A stretch of 64,000 nucleotides of DNA, from positions 2,852,001 to 2,916,000 of the forward strand of contig NC_133914.1 in NCBI RefSeq assembly GCF_964199755.1, read 5' to 3'. Origin of the DNA: Larus michahellis. Taxonomy: Eukaryota; Chordata; Aves; Charadriiformes; Laridae. Below the pieces are notes generated by a model that searched no databases, was not told where the DNA came from, and worked only from the letters and a program-made list of their open reading frames with translations. A program made the translations under genes and the position numbers. This document shows positions 25,333 to 37,808 of the stretch, piece after piece (position 1 is the stretch's first letter; the number at the start of each line of letters is the position of its first letter).

Positions 25333-26276
25333 GTTAGAAACAACCGTCTCCGTCCCAGGGCTGCGCGATCCCGCTGGCTGGGCAGCCCGGGACAGCGCTT
25401 CCCACCTCAGCGAACGCCGCCGCTGGCTGCCGCTGGTGCACACGCTGCTCCACTCCCAGCAGCGCGGTATCCGCCGTTCCTCCACATCCCCGGCCTTTTG
25501 TCATTATCCAACCCGTGACAAACCCATTACGATGCTAAAGATTGGAATTTACTGTGATCCCAGCAGATGCTCAGGAACCGGCCCAGAGAAACAGCAGTGT
25601 TTTGCACAAGGCAGTAATAAATTACTGAAGGTCACCTATGATTTATCACTGCTTTGGATGCCAGACAGTGACACTGCTTCACCCAGGGAAGTGGCCTCGT
25701 GGGTGCCAGAGCATCTGCTCTGGCTGAGCCTCTAACAGCGACGGTTTTGCTTACTATATGGGACTGGACGCATCCCCAATAAGCACACTGTCCGCTTGTT
25801 TGAGTGATGCCTTTGCCATACAAGGCTGTAAACGTACACTCCCTCCGCTGTGCACAACTGCTCCGACAACTGGAAAAGCACCATCTGGGGAGAGGACAAA
25901 CTCCAGGAGCCGCAGGCGGCTGCCACACAGGGCGATCTCTGCGGTGCCAGCCCCCTGCACCCCCGGTCCTGCCCGGATGGGCCAGCGGAGGACGCCGCCA
26001 CAGCCAGCATCACTCCGGAGGAAAGCGGCACCTTCCAGCACAATCCCGATTGCGATGGAGAGCCTCTGCGGTGCCGAGCTGGCCTGGCAAGGGCTACGGA
26101 CACAGACCCTTCCTCCCGGGCCTCTCTGTGCGCTTGGGCACGCCCTCCCCAGGCTCCGGTTCCTGCTGGAGCATCCCCAGCCCAGCTGCGGTTTCAGCAG
26201 TGCCGGAGGGGCTCCGAGACCCCTGCCCGTGGAGCCTCCCTTCACCTGCCACAGCGAGCGAGACCCTTGAGCCAGA

Positions 26277-26697
26277 CTGGAACACCTCTCTTATCAAGGA
26301 AGGCTGAGGGATTTGGGTCTTTTCAGGCTGGAAAAAAGACGACTGAGGGGGGATCTCATCAACACTTCTAAATACTGAAAGGGGGGGTGTCAGGAGGATG
26401 GGGCCAGGCTCTTCTCAGTGGTGCCCGGGGACAGGACAAGGGGTAACGGGCACAAACTGGACCATGGGAAGTTCCACCTCAACACGAGGAGGAACTTCTT
26501 TGCTGTGAGGGTGGCAGAGCCCTGGCACAGGCTGCCCAGAGAGGTGGGGGAGTCTCCGTCTCTGGAGACATCCCAACCCCGCCTGGAGGCGTCCCTGTGC
26601 CACCTGCTCTGGGTGACCCTGCTCTGGCCGGGGGTTGGAGGGGATGATCTCCAGAGGGCCCTTCCAGCCCCTAACATTCTGTCATTCTGCGAACGCA
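26277..26697 (+). mobile_element. CR1 LINE, 420-bp 3' end
   Basis: The copy starts near GACTGGAACACCTCTC and contains GGCTGGAAAAAAGACGACTG and AGGAGGAACTTCTTTGCTGT. It ends near ACATTCTGTCATTCTG. It is nearly identical to the copies at 28,584 (inverted) and 33,590 (direct), so all three come from one fairly recent subfamily. Confidence 0.92.
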
Positions 26698-26740
26698 GCC
26701 CACACCCTGCCCTCCTGCCTGCGCCCCCCTGCCCCGGGGG

Positions 26741-26813
26741 GGCTGTCCTGGTTGGACTCGATGACCTCAAAGGTCCTTTCCAACCATAAAGATTCCATGA
26801 TTCTGTGATTCTC
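26741..26813 (+). mobile_element. Second short CR1 3' end
   Basis: This 70-bp CR1 terminus reads GGCTGTCCTGGTTGGACTCG, then ATGACCTCAAAGGTCC, and ends TTCCATGATTCTGTGATTCTC. It belongs to a different subfamily from the element 44 bp upstream, so it represents a separate insertion. Confidence 0.8.
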
Positions 26814-28583
26814 CCCCAGCTCCCATCCCGCCTCCCCCAGGGCTGGGAGAGCCGGCGCAGCCAGGGAGGTTGTCACGGGCACAGACAAGCACCACTCACA
26901 GCAAGACCCTGCCAGTCCACACTGGCAGCTGCAACCCCTCGCTTTAGAAGCAGGAAAAATAATTACCAGCCATTTTTGGAAGTAAATAAATAGCTGGTGA
27001 GCTGAGCCTCCTGAATTATTAATGGTCAGTTCAACTGCTCAAACACCTTGGTCGCTACTAACAAGAATATCCGTTGCCAATAAAACTCTTTGCTTATCGT
27101 GCTGCCAATATAAAAAAAAAAAATCCAATACATATACAAAACCCTCAAGCACAGAGGAATTGTCTGAAAAACAGGCTCAGAGTCTGGCAAATCCTCCAAA
27201 TGCATCCCTATGCAGCTGTGCATACGAAGAGGGGAGCTGGGGGACACCTGGGACATCCACGGGCCCCCAGGAGGGGTGAGGACCCAGAGATATTAAGAAA
27301 AGGTCATATTTTCTTTCGTTGCAAGTGCAATGGGCAGCCAACAGGACATGAGCTGCACAGCCTGCCCCAGCCAGGGGCTGCCCGAGCCCAGCAGAGCTGC
27401 CGGAGATGCAGGATCCATCCCAAGTTTGAGCCCTGCGCCTCCCCAGGCTTGGTCCCAGCAGGGACGAGCCTTCGCCGCGCTGCTGAGCGTGCCAGGAACG
27501 GCTGCAGGTGACAGGCACTGCCAGAGATAAGGCTACGCAGCACCGCACCGCGTTTTCATCTTCAAAGAGCTTTTGAGATGCTAAGGAATTAACAGCAGCT
27601 TCTCCTGGGCACGGCTTTTGTCCCTGCGTGAAGGTCTGAGACGCGGGGCTGGCATGGCGGAGACGTGCTGCTGGAGCCCGTCTGCAGGCTCGAGCTGCTG
27701 CGACGAGGAACAATTAGACAAGAGGACAGAGAAGCGCCGAAGAGAGCGGCTGGCGCTGAGCCGGGCTCTCGGCGGGGCTCAGGCTGCGGTGACACTGGTG
27801 CAAGCACGGTCCCTGCTGCGGTGGCACCGCCGCCGCCCGGGCAGCCATGGCAGGGCGAGGCAGCCCCCCTTCCCGCGCAGGGGGGAGCATCAGAGGGGCA
27901 GGGTTACCCCAGGGCTTGGAACGCAGAAGATTTCCCTGCCAACAGCCCCCCAGGGACACAACCAGCCCCTGGAGCCAGGGGCTGCTCCCCGCCGTCCCCT
28001 GCCACTCCCCGCAGCGCCTGGCCGCTGGCAGCGGCTGCGTTTCCAGACATCCCTTTGATCTCATCAGAGGCTGCTAGATTTAATTCCCAGCACTTTGGTA
28101 TAAAGTCAGGGTCCCATCCGGAAAGCAATTTGTGCCTCCTGGAGCAGGCAGTCGTAACATTTCCCATTAAAATGTAAATTGGCTAAGTTTTCTGGCATCT
28201 CTTTTCCTTCCTTAAGGTAAGAAGAATATGAACTTGTATTATTTTTTCCATCAATGTTATCTTCCTCTCAGTTTTGTGCTCAGTAAAAAAGCTGCCCGAT
28301 ATACACCTTCTGCAAATTAAATTTGAATTGAGTCTGACAGCACAACAGGGATCCAGATTACAAAGAGATGTGCTAGCCTAATTGGAATCATTTCCAAGAG
28401 GTTATTCGCAGAAGCGTTAACCACGGAAGGCACAAGTGGAGCCACACGCGGTCCCTGCACCCAATGCTCATCGCAGCCGAGCCGCCCGGCATTGCCCAGC
28501 CAGATGCGGGACCAGCCAGCTCCCGACACCCACAGCACCGCGCCGGCAGCATCGCCTCTGGGGAACGGGCTGGGCGCCCAGTT

Positions 28584-29025
28584 TACAGAATCACAGAATG
28601 GTGGGGGCTGGAAGGGCCCTCTGGAGATCATCCCCTCCAACCCCCGGCCAGAGCAGGGTCACCCAGAGCAGGTGGCACAGGGACGCCTCCAGGCGGGGTT
28701 GGGATGTCTCCAGAGACGGAGACTCCCCCACCTCTCTGGGCAGCCTGTGCCAGGGCTCTGCCACCCTCACAGCAAAGAAGTTCCTCCTCGTGTTGAGGTG
28801 GAACTTCCCATGGTCCAGTTTGTGCCCGTTACCCCTTGTCCTGTCCCCGGGCACCACTGAGAAGAGCCTGGCCCCATCCTCCTGACACCCCCCCTTTCAG
28901 TATTTAGAAGCGTTGATGAGATCCCCCCTCAGTCGTCTTTTTTCCAGCCTGAAAAGACCCAAATCCCTCAGCCTTTCTTCATCAGAGACGTGTCCCAGTC
29001 CCCTCAGCATCTTGGCAGCCCTTAG
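28584..29025 (-). mobile_element. CR1 LINE, 440-bp 3' end, inverted
   Basis: On the plus strand it starts AGAATCACAGAATGGTGGGG and runs through CAGCAAAGAAGTTCCTCCTC to CTCAGCATCTTGGCAGCCC. Read on the minus strand it matches the copy at 26,277 almost base for base. Confidence 0.92.
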
Positions 29026-30429
29026 TTTTACTGGTGATCACAAACTTCCACCCCAAACCAGCCCTGCTCAGCCAGGACCAGCCACTGGTCCGGACGTCTG
29101 GTGGGGGTCAGCCACCTCTCGGTGGGGGTCAGCCACTGCACACCCCACCAGACGCCAGCCCCCGCCATGCCGGGACCAGCCAGGCGCCGGTGGTCCCAGC
29201 CCCACCACTCCCCTCCCCAGCAACGCACTGCGCCCCCCCCGCAGGAGCAGCAGCGAGGGAAGGGACATCTTGCAGCAAACACAGGGTTTTGGCCAAACGT
29301 GCTCTGTAGAATTAAACCAATCGTCCTGCTCACACTGCAGTTTTTTAAAAGATGATCTTTCATGATTAAAACCCTAAATCCCTGCGGACTCACCACTTCT
29401 TTTGCCTCCAGACACCTGGAGGCAGGGAAGTGCTCTCTCCACGCCCCGGGAAGCTTGTCAGAGGCTGAAGGGTATTTAAAGGATAAAACTATACACAGAG
29501 GGGAAAAAAAACCTGAAAATTATCTTTTGACAGTCAGCTACGCAGAAACCAAGGGGGACCTGGCTGCTCGTCCCAGGGCTCCCTGCCCCGAACCACCACG
29601 GCCACAGCTCGTCAAAGTCACGCTGGAGCAGAGCGGCTGCGGAATTAATACGGGAGCACGAGGAATTAATTACCGTCTCCAGCTGCATTTCTAGTGGGGA
29701 TCATTTCAGGTGCAACGGCTTGAATGACGCCGTTTCAAAGAAGAGTCTCCCATTCTCCTGACTAATTTAAGGTTAACGAAATCTGCGTCTCGCCAGGAGA
29801 CAGCTCATCTGCCCAGCCCACGACGGCAGCTCCGCACGCTCCCGCACGTCCCCCAGAAGCAGGGGACGCTTTGCGGTTTGTCCCCAAGAAAGAGTAGGGT
29901 CAAGTTGTGCCAAATTCTTGCTTGTCTCGCAGAGCTCCCCACAGGAGCTCCAGCACCCGGCGAGGCCAGCGCTGATAGCCACCACTGGCCCGGGGGGCAC
30001 ATGCCACCAGACCTGGAGGCACACGATGCGCGGACGGCCCACATCGGGCGGTGATGGCCCATGTCGGGCAGCAAGCTCCTGCTTCCCCAGAAATCTCATC
30101 AAAACAAGCTGTGGCTAATGACAGTTCGCGTCATGGCGTAACGAAGTACTTGCCATGAGCCGCCGCCAGCCCACTTCCCCGCGGCTGGGGGGCACTTAAT
30201 GGGGAGCAGCATCGCAGACCCGGGGAGAGCTGGCTCATGAATAAAAATGGATAGCTTCCTTGTACGAGGGGGGTTTTCCAGTGCTTTCCCTGTCTCAGAG
30301 ACCCCCAGACCACGACATGGCTTCCCTGCGGGGCAGCTCCCGGCACGGCACAGGCAGCACCGGCCCCTGGGAACCAGCCGACGGCTCAGGCTACACCCGA
30401 AACCCCTGTGCCCTCAGCAGCGGTACGGG

Positions 30430-30479
30430 AATTAGCAGAATCAGCCACCATTAATTATGCACGGAATCATTTGCTGGTG

Positions 30480-30513
<34 letters not shown>

Positions 30514-30600
30514 GCTCTAATTTAATAAAAATATAATTAAATTAATAGTTAATTTAACAATTCCGCAGTGAAAACCCCTCGACCTCTGGAGCTATCCTCC
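30430..30600. other. AT-rich island with long poly(A) tract
   Basis: The block contains CATTAATTATGC, 26 A residues (30485-30510), then AATTTAATAAAAATATAATT and AATTAATAGTTAATTTAAC. The A-run is not attached to any LINE, SINE or retrogene I can recognise. Confidence 0.4.
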
Positions 30601-30676
30601 CTGCAAGCGCGGGCTCTTCGTCACTCCAGCACTTGGCTCAGGTAGCGGTGGCACCACCTGGCATGCCCTGGACCCC

Positions 30677-30708
30677 CATCCCAACCCATCCCATCCCATC
30701 CCATCCCC
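30677..30708. repeat. (CATCC)n microsatellite
   Basis: Pentanucleotide CATCC/CCATC units run for about 32 bp, with one interruption (CATCCCAACCCATCCCATCC). Confidence 0.85.
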
Positions 30709-31399
30709 ACCTCGACCCGTGCTGCCCGGAGCCCCCTCCCCAGGGACTCGCCCTGCAGCCATCTCCGAGGTGTCAACACCAGAAAGGGTAAATTACAGCC
30801 TTTTTTGAAAAGGGAGGAAAAAAAAGACAAGAGACAGGCATACACAGACACCAGTCCCAATAAATTTTTTTTTTTTTTTCAGGGACTGGAAAATAGGAAG
30901 AAGATGAGCAGCCAGGTGGAATTTCTTCCAGTAAAGGGAGCGGCGAGCAAATCTGACAAATGTGTCTGGAGTGACTTGGGAGAGGGGGTGTCTGGGGAAG
31001 GGGACTCTCCAGATGGCCTCAAGGTCCCTTCTGTCTCTGTCGTCTACGCTTCCACAGACTAACTCCTTAAATCAGCATCCTGTGGAAATTGGCCAGGCAT
31101 CCTGCCAGCTCTGGAGCTGGAAGAAGGGCTGGAGGACAGCGTAAATGGATATTCATGCGCGGCATGTAAAAGGACAGTGGGGTTTTTTTGCAATAGGCCC
31201 CTATAGTCTCCGGAGATAAACTCAAAGGAGCGTTTTACGGCAGCCTCCTCCGGCGCCAGCGAAGCCCTGGCTCGGAGGTGCGAGGTGGGTAGAATATCCC
31301 CCGCCAGGAGCCGCCTGCCTCACGGATGCCCCTTCCCACGCGCTGTTTCGCAGCCCTCTCCTGTCACAGGCGGACTCATTCCTGCAGCAGAAGCAAGAA

Positions 31400-33000
31400 C
31401 TGCAGCTCAGCATCCCCCTCTACGTACAAAAAATGGCCTAGATGGACAAGATCATCTCTCCTGGATACAACCGCAGTGACTGAAAAATCCTCACTCTGGG
31501 CTTCAAGCATCTGTCAGGGCGGACTGTGCTCCATCTGGAAGCATTTCCCCATGCACTGGACTATCTCCTAGTCAAGGCATTATAAGAAAATAAATCAGGA
31601 GGAGATTAACATAAATATTGTTTGAAAGATTTAATCAGCTACAAATTGCCATGTTATGTTTCCAGCTTAATTAGCCCGAGCCTGGTTTTCTTTGCTCCGT
31701 ATTGTGAAGTAGAGCGGGGTTGAGGGGGGACGTTTAGAAGCAGCGTTGCAGATCTCGGTCTGCGGCGATGGAGGAGAACTTCTCGCCCGGCTGGGGCTGG
31801 CAGATGCCCCCGGTAGCAGCATCTCTGGGGAAGGCTGCTTTTTGCAGCGCGAGTGGTGCGGCGGCGGCTTCCCGCGCCTCCCTGCGAGGAGGAGGGTGCT
31901 CCAGCCCTGCGGGCACGTTGCTGCGGTGCCCACCAAGGCAGGACTCGGCTGCTTTGCCCCAGGGAGGGCACCGCAGCCCTGCGCCCGCACCCGGCCGTTC
32001 CGGCAAAGGTTTCCTGCCTGCCCCATCAAAGACATGACCGAGTTGAACCCGCACCCGGCAGACCCTGCCTGCACTGGGGCACAGTGAAGCCCTACACGTT
32101 CACACGGACCTGCAGAGGTCGAGGAAGGATGAGGAATACATCTAGTGTCGTAGTTAGAGACGGCCAAAAATGCGTAAAAAATATTAAAGCAATTACGTTC
32201 TCTGAGGCACCTTCCTGTAACAAGAGTTAGTCCTGCTCTAATTGATGTCCTGCTTCCTACGGTACCACAAGCGATAATCAGAAGTCCACAATAATACACC
32301 GAGCTGGGAAAAGCTCTCAGCACAACCACATCTGCTGTGACACAGCTGCACAAAATAAAAAACGCTATGAAAAGCCACGAGCTTTTAGCCACCAACTGCA
32401 GCAGCAAGAATGACATTGTGGACACGGGGGAGCACCCGATAAACATCAGTAGATGAGATCAGTGACAAGCAAAAGTTACCCAGCAACTGCCTGACATCAG
32501 ACAGACAGGATTACTCGGCCAAGGCTTCCCAACGCAACCCCCTGACAGCGTTTCTCCCCAATGGCTTCAGTGGGGACGGAGAGGGTCAGACACTCACTGG
32601 CTTCACCTCTGATCCCAGCAGGGGCTGAGCCTGCCCCGCCTGCTTTAGCTCATTTGAATCATCGCTATAGGAGTTTGAACTGGCTCCTCTAATGACGTTC
32701 TAAAGACGCGTTTTTATTTGGAGGGCAAGTGCTAATTAAAATGCAAGGCGTGTACTTCCTGCTCCGAGTGCTCATGCCAACGTGATTTCAACAGGGGCTG
32801 CGAACACAAGAGTCACCCTGATCCGCACCGCTCCTGCGAGGTGGCTTATGGAAGTGTTTATAGTTCCACCTACAAGATCTAAAAAGGCACCTCTCTCTCC
32901 ACTCCAGCGGAAGCTATTTGACTAATCAGCGGGTCCTAACGTGACGAGTGTACCTTCGCAGTGCGTCTCAGCCGAGAGCTCGCGGCGTCCCTGACACTCA
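31400..33000. other. Gene-free stretch, mixed composition
   Basis: There are AT-rich patches at 31,560-31,700 (AGGAGATTAACATAAATATTG), 32,150-32,420 and 32,640-32,760, with a GC-rich segment between. A 259-codon open frame on the minus strand (32446-31667) lacks family resemblance. No gene is supported. Confidence 0.4.
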
Positions 33001-33589
33001 CCACGGCCACCAGTCCCGATGCCACGTCCCCCCGCCCGCGGCAAAGTCCCTCAGCGCAGTAGCAGGGTCTCCGTCTTGGAAAGCGCCAAGAACACCTGAA
33101 TAAGGAACAAAGCTTGGGTTTGCTTCGTGCTGGCACATTCCAGAGGCGCCGACGGTGCCCAAATGCTGTCACAGAGGCCAGTCACTTTGGCTGGTGCCAA
33201 GCACATTGCCCTGGCAGCTGCAGGGGCCTGCAGACACCCAGAGGGCAGAGGAAAGAAGTAATTTATGGTGCCTGCATTTCCTGCAAGGGAACAAGGGCAC
33301 CCACCGTTTCACCCGTGCCCGACGCACGGCTCATCCTCTTCACGCTGGCGGCACAAATAAAGCTGTCACTTGCAGGGACACTGGACGCCAACAGCCTGGA
33401 ATGAGCCAGAAGCAGAGGCACCGGCGGAGATGCCGTTTCCCCAGCTCGCTGCCCACCGAGGCTGCCCCAAAGGCGGTGTCGGGTTGTGGCAGGGAGACGA
33501 GGCTTCAGTGCCCCAGCGCAGGTGACAAAGCCAGCCCCCTCCAAACACGGCTGCTCTGCCCCAGCCCTTCACCTCACCTTCTGGGCTCC

Positions 33590-34069
33590 CCGGTTCCAGA
33601 AGGACAGGGAACTGCTGGAGAGGGGACAGCAAAGGGCTGCCAAGAAGCTGAGGGGACTGGAACACCTCTCTGATGAAGAAAGGCTGAGGGATCTGGCTCT
33701 TTTCAGGCTGGAAAAAAGACGGCTGAGGGGGGATCTCATCAACACTTATAAATACTGAAAGGGGGGGTGTCAGGAGGATGGGGCCAGGCTCTTCTCAGTG
33801 GTGCCCGGGGACAGGACAAGGGGTAACGGGCACAAACTTGACCATGGGAAGTTCCACCTCAACACGAGGAGGAACTTCTTTGCTGTGAGGGTGGCAGAGC
33901 CCTGGCACAGGCTGCCCAGAGAGGTGGGGGAGTCTCCATCTCTGGAGACATCCCAACCCCGCCTGGAGGCGTTCCTGTGCCACCTGCTCTGGGTGACCCT
34001 GCTCTGGCAGGGGGTTGGAGGGGATGATCTCCAGAGGGCCCTTCCAGCCCCCACCATTCTGTGATTCTC
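33590..34069 (+). mobile_element. CR1 LINE, 480-bp 3' end
   Basis: The copy starts near TTCCAGAAGGACAGGGAACT and ends CACCATTCTGTGATTCTC. It differs from the copy at 26,277 by only about seven or eight substitutions over their shared 400 bp, so it is comparatively young. Confidence 0.92.
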
Positions 34070-36800
34070 GGAGACCATTGCCCACCCAGCTATGGGAAAA
34101 CAGCCCTTCTCGGCCATGAGGGCATCCCCCCATCCCCACGCTCCCACCTCCCCAAGGGGAGGGACGAACTCCTGCCGCAGACACCCAGCGGCCAAGGAAG
34201 CGGCTCCCAGGAGGCCCCTGCGGCTGCACCGCGTCCCCGAGCCACATCCCCCGCACCCTGCCTGTGCCAGCAGAGAGGTCAGGAGTGGCGCTCCGGTTAT
34301 TGATGGCGCGAGATTAGCTTGTCTGAACAGGAAAATACATCACCGGAAAAATAGGAAGCATTTGGGAAGTGGACGGCCGGCGCGAGAGTGATGAATGAGT
34401 GCTGGAGGAGCCCAGCGAAGATCAATGAATAGCTGATGAGCTGCGCAGCGAGACAGGGGGAGCTCACCATGCAAATACAGAGGGAGCAGAATCGGGAGGG
34501 AAATCGCTCGCTACGGTGAGACGTCACCGTGAGCCCCCGAACAGCCGATCCCTCCCCGCCAGGCGCCGGGGCAGCTGGTCCCAGCTCCGCTTGGCGTCGG
34601 TGTGAACGGGGGGCTGTGGAGAGGAGACCGCCCGCACCCAGCACCTGCCGGGGCCCAAGGAGGGACCCCCCTGTGCCCCGCTCTGTCCCCTCCGCCAAGT
34701 CACATCCCTGTGTGCACATCAGCGGGGACAGCCGGGGAGGGGAGAGGGTCCCCAGCAGGCAAAAGGGAAGCCATCCCTCCTCCATTTCCCTCGGCCCCTC
34801 CGTCCTGCAGGATGCCTGGTTTGGAAAGCCAAGGCAAGAGCAGAGGCTCAGAGAAGGGGAAGCACCCAGAGACCCTTCACGCACATGCTTTGCAGCTGAC
34901 AGTAACTCTCCCAGCCCGGAGCTTCTGGGCTTTTACAGCAGAAGCTCCAGAGACAGGCAGCTTCTGCGAAGACATCATTTTGGGGTCAGCTCTGTGTGTA
35001 TTACAGCCCATCAGCAGCGGCCGAGACAGCTGCTCATGAGCAATAAAGACACAAAACCACTCTGTGGCACTCAGACACTGGGAAAAATCAACCAGCGTGG
35101 GCTTTGCAAGGTGCAGGCGCCGGCAGGAGAGCAGCACCGCATCCTGCAGCTCGGCACGCCAGCCGCCATCGGCACCACGCCGAGCCCACGTCAGCACAGC
35201 CCCGGCACAGCACTCACTTATTAATGCTTTTAAGCAAGGTAACATGCCATCAGCCAGTCCAGTTGCCATCTTGCCATCCCCGAGGCTCCCTGCGGTGGCC
35301 TAGCACTATCTAGTGGTGGGAGACACGGCTCCAGTGGCTCAGCCACTCTGGAAGCAAAAGGCCAGAGGCCCAGCTTGGCTCCTGGGGCTGCTCAGAGAAC
35401 AAACCAGCATGGACAGAGCACCGGGAAGGCAACAGGACAGCCCCTTAGGACCACCACCATCTCCAGCAATGCAGCTGTCAGAAGTGCCCCGGCACAGTAA
35501 CTTTTGGGAACTCGTGTTTCTGGCCCTGATGCGCCACAGGGCGGTTGAGTCGGGTGGGCGCAGGGATGGGGCTCCAGGAAAAATTGGAAAACCCGTGTAG
35601 AAGCAACAAGGGGAAGTTTGCCCAGTGTCTTTGGCAAACTCAGGTGGCACTACTTAACAGGGATTTTAGAAGCCAAAACATACCCAAGGCAATACAGCAG
35701 CACATGGGACGGCAGGAGGGGCCAGCCAGGCAGGGCCCCTATAGTCCCAGCCAGAACCAGGACGCTCTCCCAACACCGATGACCCTCCCACCAGAACCAG
35801 GACACTCTCCCAACACCGATGTCCCACCAGAACCTCCGCTGCCAACCTGGTACCCACCCACAAGTGGTTCTTGCACAAATCCAACCCAGCCAAAAACCAC
35901 AGAAAGCCCTGAAAGGCCAACTCCTGGCTCTCTGCTGCTGGCTAACGCTTACCCACGCTCCCCCCGCAGACACGGCTCCGCACAGACGACTGCCATGAGG
36001 AAAAGCTGCCAGAGGACTCCGGTGCTGTGGGGTGACACCAGCTTCAGCCAAGCAAAATAATGGAAGCCCCAAAGCCACCGGGGCACCTCGGAAGCCTGTT
36101 TCTGATTTGCCGGCAATCTGTTCCCTCAACAGGTTCATCTCATTACTGGGCTACCATTTAGCAGGAGTTTTATCACCTGTAACATTTGTGCATAATAGAT
36201 TCACCCAATTAAAATGTTATTTCCTTTAACAGCTCAGAGTCACATTTCAGTGTTCGCTGGAGCGTGTTTACCTACCTTAGAGTGAAGTTCAGTCCTCCGT
36301 CAACCCCTCGTTTCAAGGGCTGCCCTCGGGAACCGAGCGCCGACGGCGGCCCCTGTCCTTCCCCATCACCGATCGGTCCGAGCTTCGGGCTGGTCTTGCC
36401 AGGAGCATCGTCAGTTTGGCAGGGGATCAGTCCCCAGTGCCGTCCGCATGGAGAGACCCCCGGAGATGCACGCCGTCCTGCCGAGCGGAGGATCCCGCGC
36501 CAGGGCCGGGACAAGCCTCTGCTGAGAGCAGGCCTGGGGCCATGCCCACGCTCCGGGGGCCGGTACCAGCACCTGGACCCCTGCATCTTGGCCACCACCG
36601 CCCGCCCGCCGCCATCAGCTCCCGCTTCTACCCCACGCTCAGCCCCCACCGCGCTGGGAGAGCCACAGGCCAGCTCCGGGCCACCCAACGAAGCTGAGGC
36701 ACAGAGCAGCGCTTCGGGAAAAAGCGCTCGAGGAGACGCAGCCACAGAACCTGCAGTGTTTTGAGAAAGGTTCAGCTCCCAGTGATTTTAGCCATGCTTG
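34070..36800. other. Gene-free stretch left of YRDC
   Basis: Apart from the 40-bp duplication I see no repeat or exon that I can support. It is GC-rich overall, with an AT-rich segment at 36,130-36,250. The right end approaches the YRDC 3' UTR, whose limit is not certain. Confidence 0.4.
35751..35830. repeat. 40-bp tandem duplication
   Basis: Two units (35751-35790 and 35791-35830) each begin CCAGAACCAGGAC and contain CTCTCCCAACACCGATG. They differ at one or two positions. Confidence 0.85.
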
Positions 36801-37808
36801 GACCCTCCGAAATTAGCCATAAAATTAATTTATACTTGTCTGTATCAATAAAAAATGACAAGTGGCAGCTCTGGATGTGAAACAAGATTCTATTTATGAT
36901 GACTGCATACACGTTCTTACTAAGCACCTAAGTCTGTCAACAGTGATGGACAATAATGTCTAAAAATAAGTATTTATAACAAAATCAGGCAAGTTGCTTA
37001 CCAGTTTTTAAATTAATAGCAGCTCCATAAACTTTACTTTAACAACGAAGAATAAATACCAGAGGAAACTTCCATCCATTTCCTATTTACTTCAGCTTAG
37101 CACTGCTTTCAGAACAGAATCAAGAGCGGGAAGTCCACGTTTAAAAAAATGAAGACCAGCACACTAAGAGCTTGTTTTCATTCTTTATACGAGGAGAGAA
37201 TCAGGTCTTTCTGAGCAGCTCTTGTCTAGATAGGGACCCTTTAACCAACTGTTAATTTTCAAAAGCACTTACACAGTTTCATCTCAGCAGCAGGTTTTGA
37301 TTACATTCAGAACAGAGAAAAACAGCCAGAGAACACCTTAGCTATAACACCATGAAAGCGCAAAAAAACCTCTTTTCCAACTTTGCTTGTCTTTCAGTGC
37401 AGATACAATAAACAAAGACATGGAATGAGTGTTAAGGGGAGGGTGGATCAGACACTATCTTCATCATCCCGCCTTGAGAACAGTCTAAAGTTCAAATTTC
37501 AAAGGCCTAATCACGTTAGCGAACCAGACAGGTATCTGGGAATGGTACAGCAGCACGAAGAGCTCAGCATACGTATCTGGGTTGGTTTCCTCAGACTACG
37601 GCAGATGTGATACTAATTAACAGATACATATCAACTGTTGCTCTCTCTTTTTTTTTTTTAAATTTTTTTTTTTAAATCTTTTGGTTATTAACCTTGACAT
37701 AACCCATCGACCTTATTAAACAAGGCCATGAACGCCCATTTCCTGAATGCGCGGGCACACGGTGCCCAGCTTTACCAGCTCTGCAGAGCCTCCTCAGAGT
37801 CCCAAGTC
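36800..37808 (-). other. YRDC: Probable YRDC 3' UTR
   Basis: AT-rich non-coding sequence follows the YRDC stop codon on the minus strand. I see no canonical AATAAA on that strand here, only variants, so the cleavage site is not fixed. T-runs at 37648-37659 and 37664-37673 on the plus strand lie within it. Confidence 0.4.

Noticed and set aside
31005-31065. Possible CR1 tail (GGCCTCAAGGTCCCTTCTGT)
   Set aside because: Only about 20 bases resemble the CR1 terminus and the octamer repeats are missing, so it is too weak to call.
31667-32446. 259-codon minus-strand frame with a hydrophobic N-terminus resembling a membrane protein
   Set aside because: The first part is hydrophobic by chance AT-rich composition and the second half is GC-rich filler; no family is recognised and no promoter or splice support is seen.
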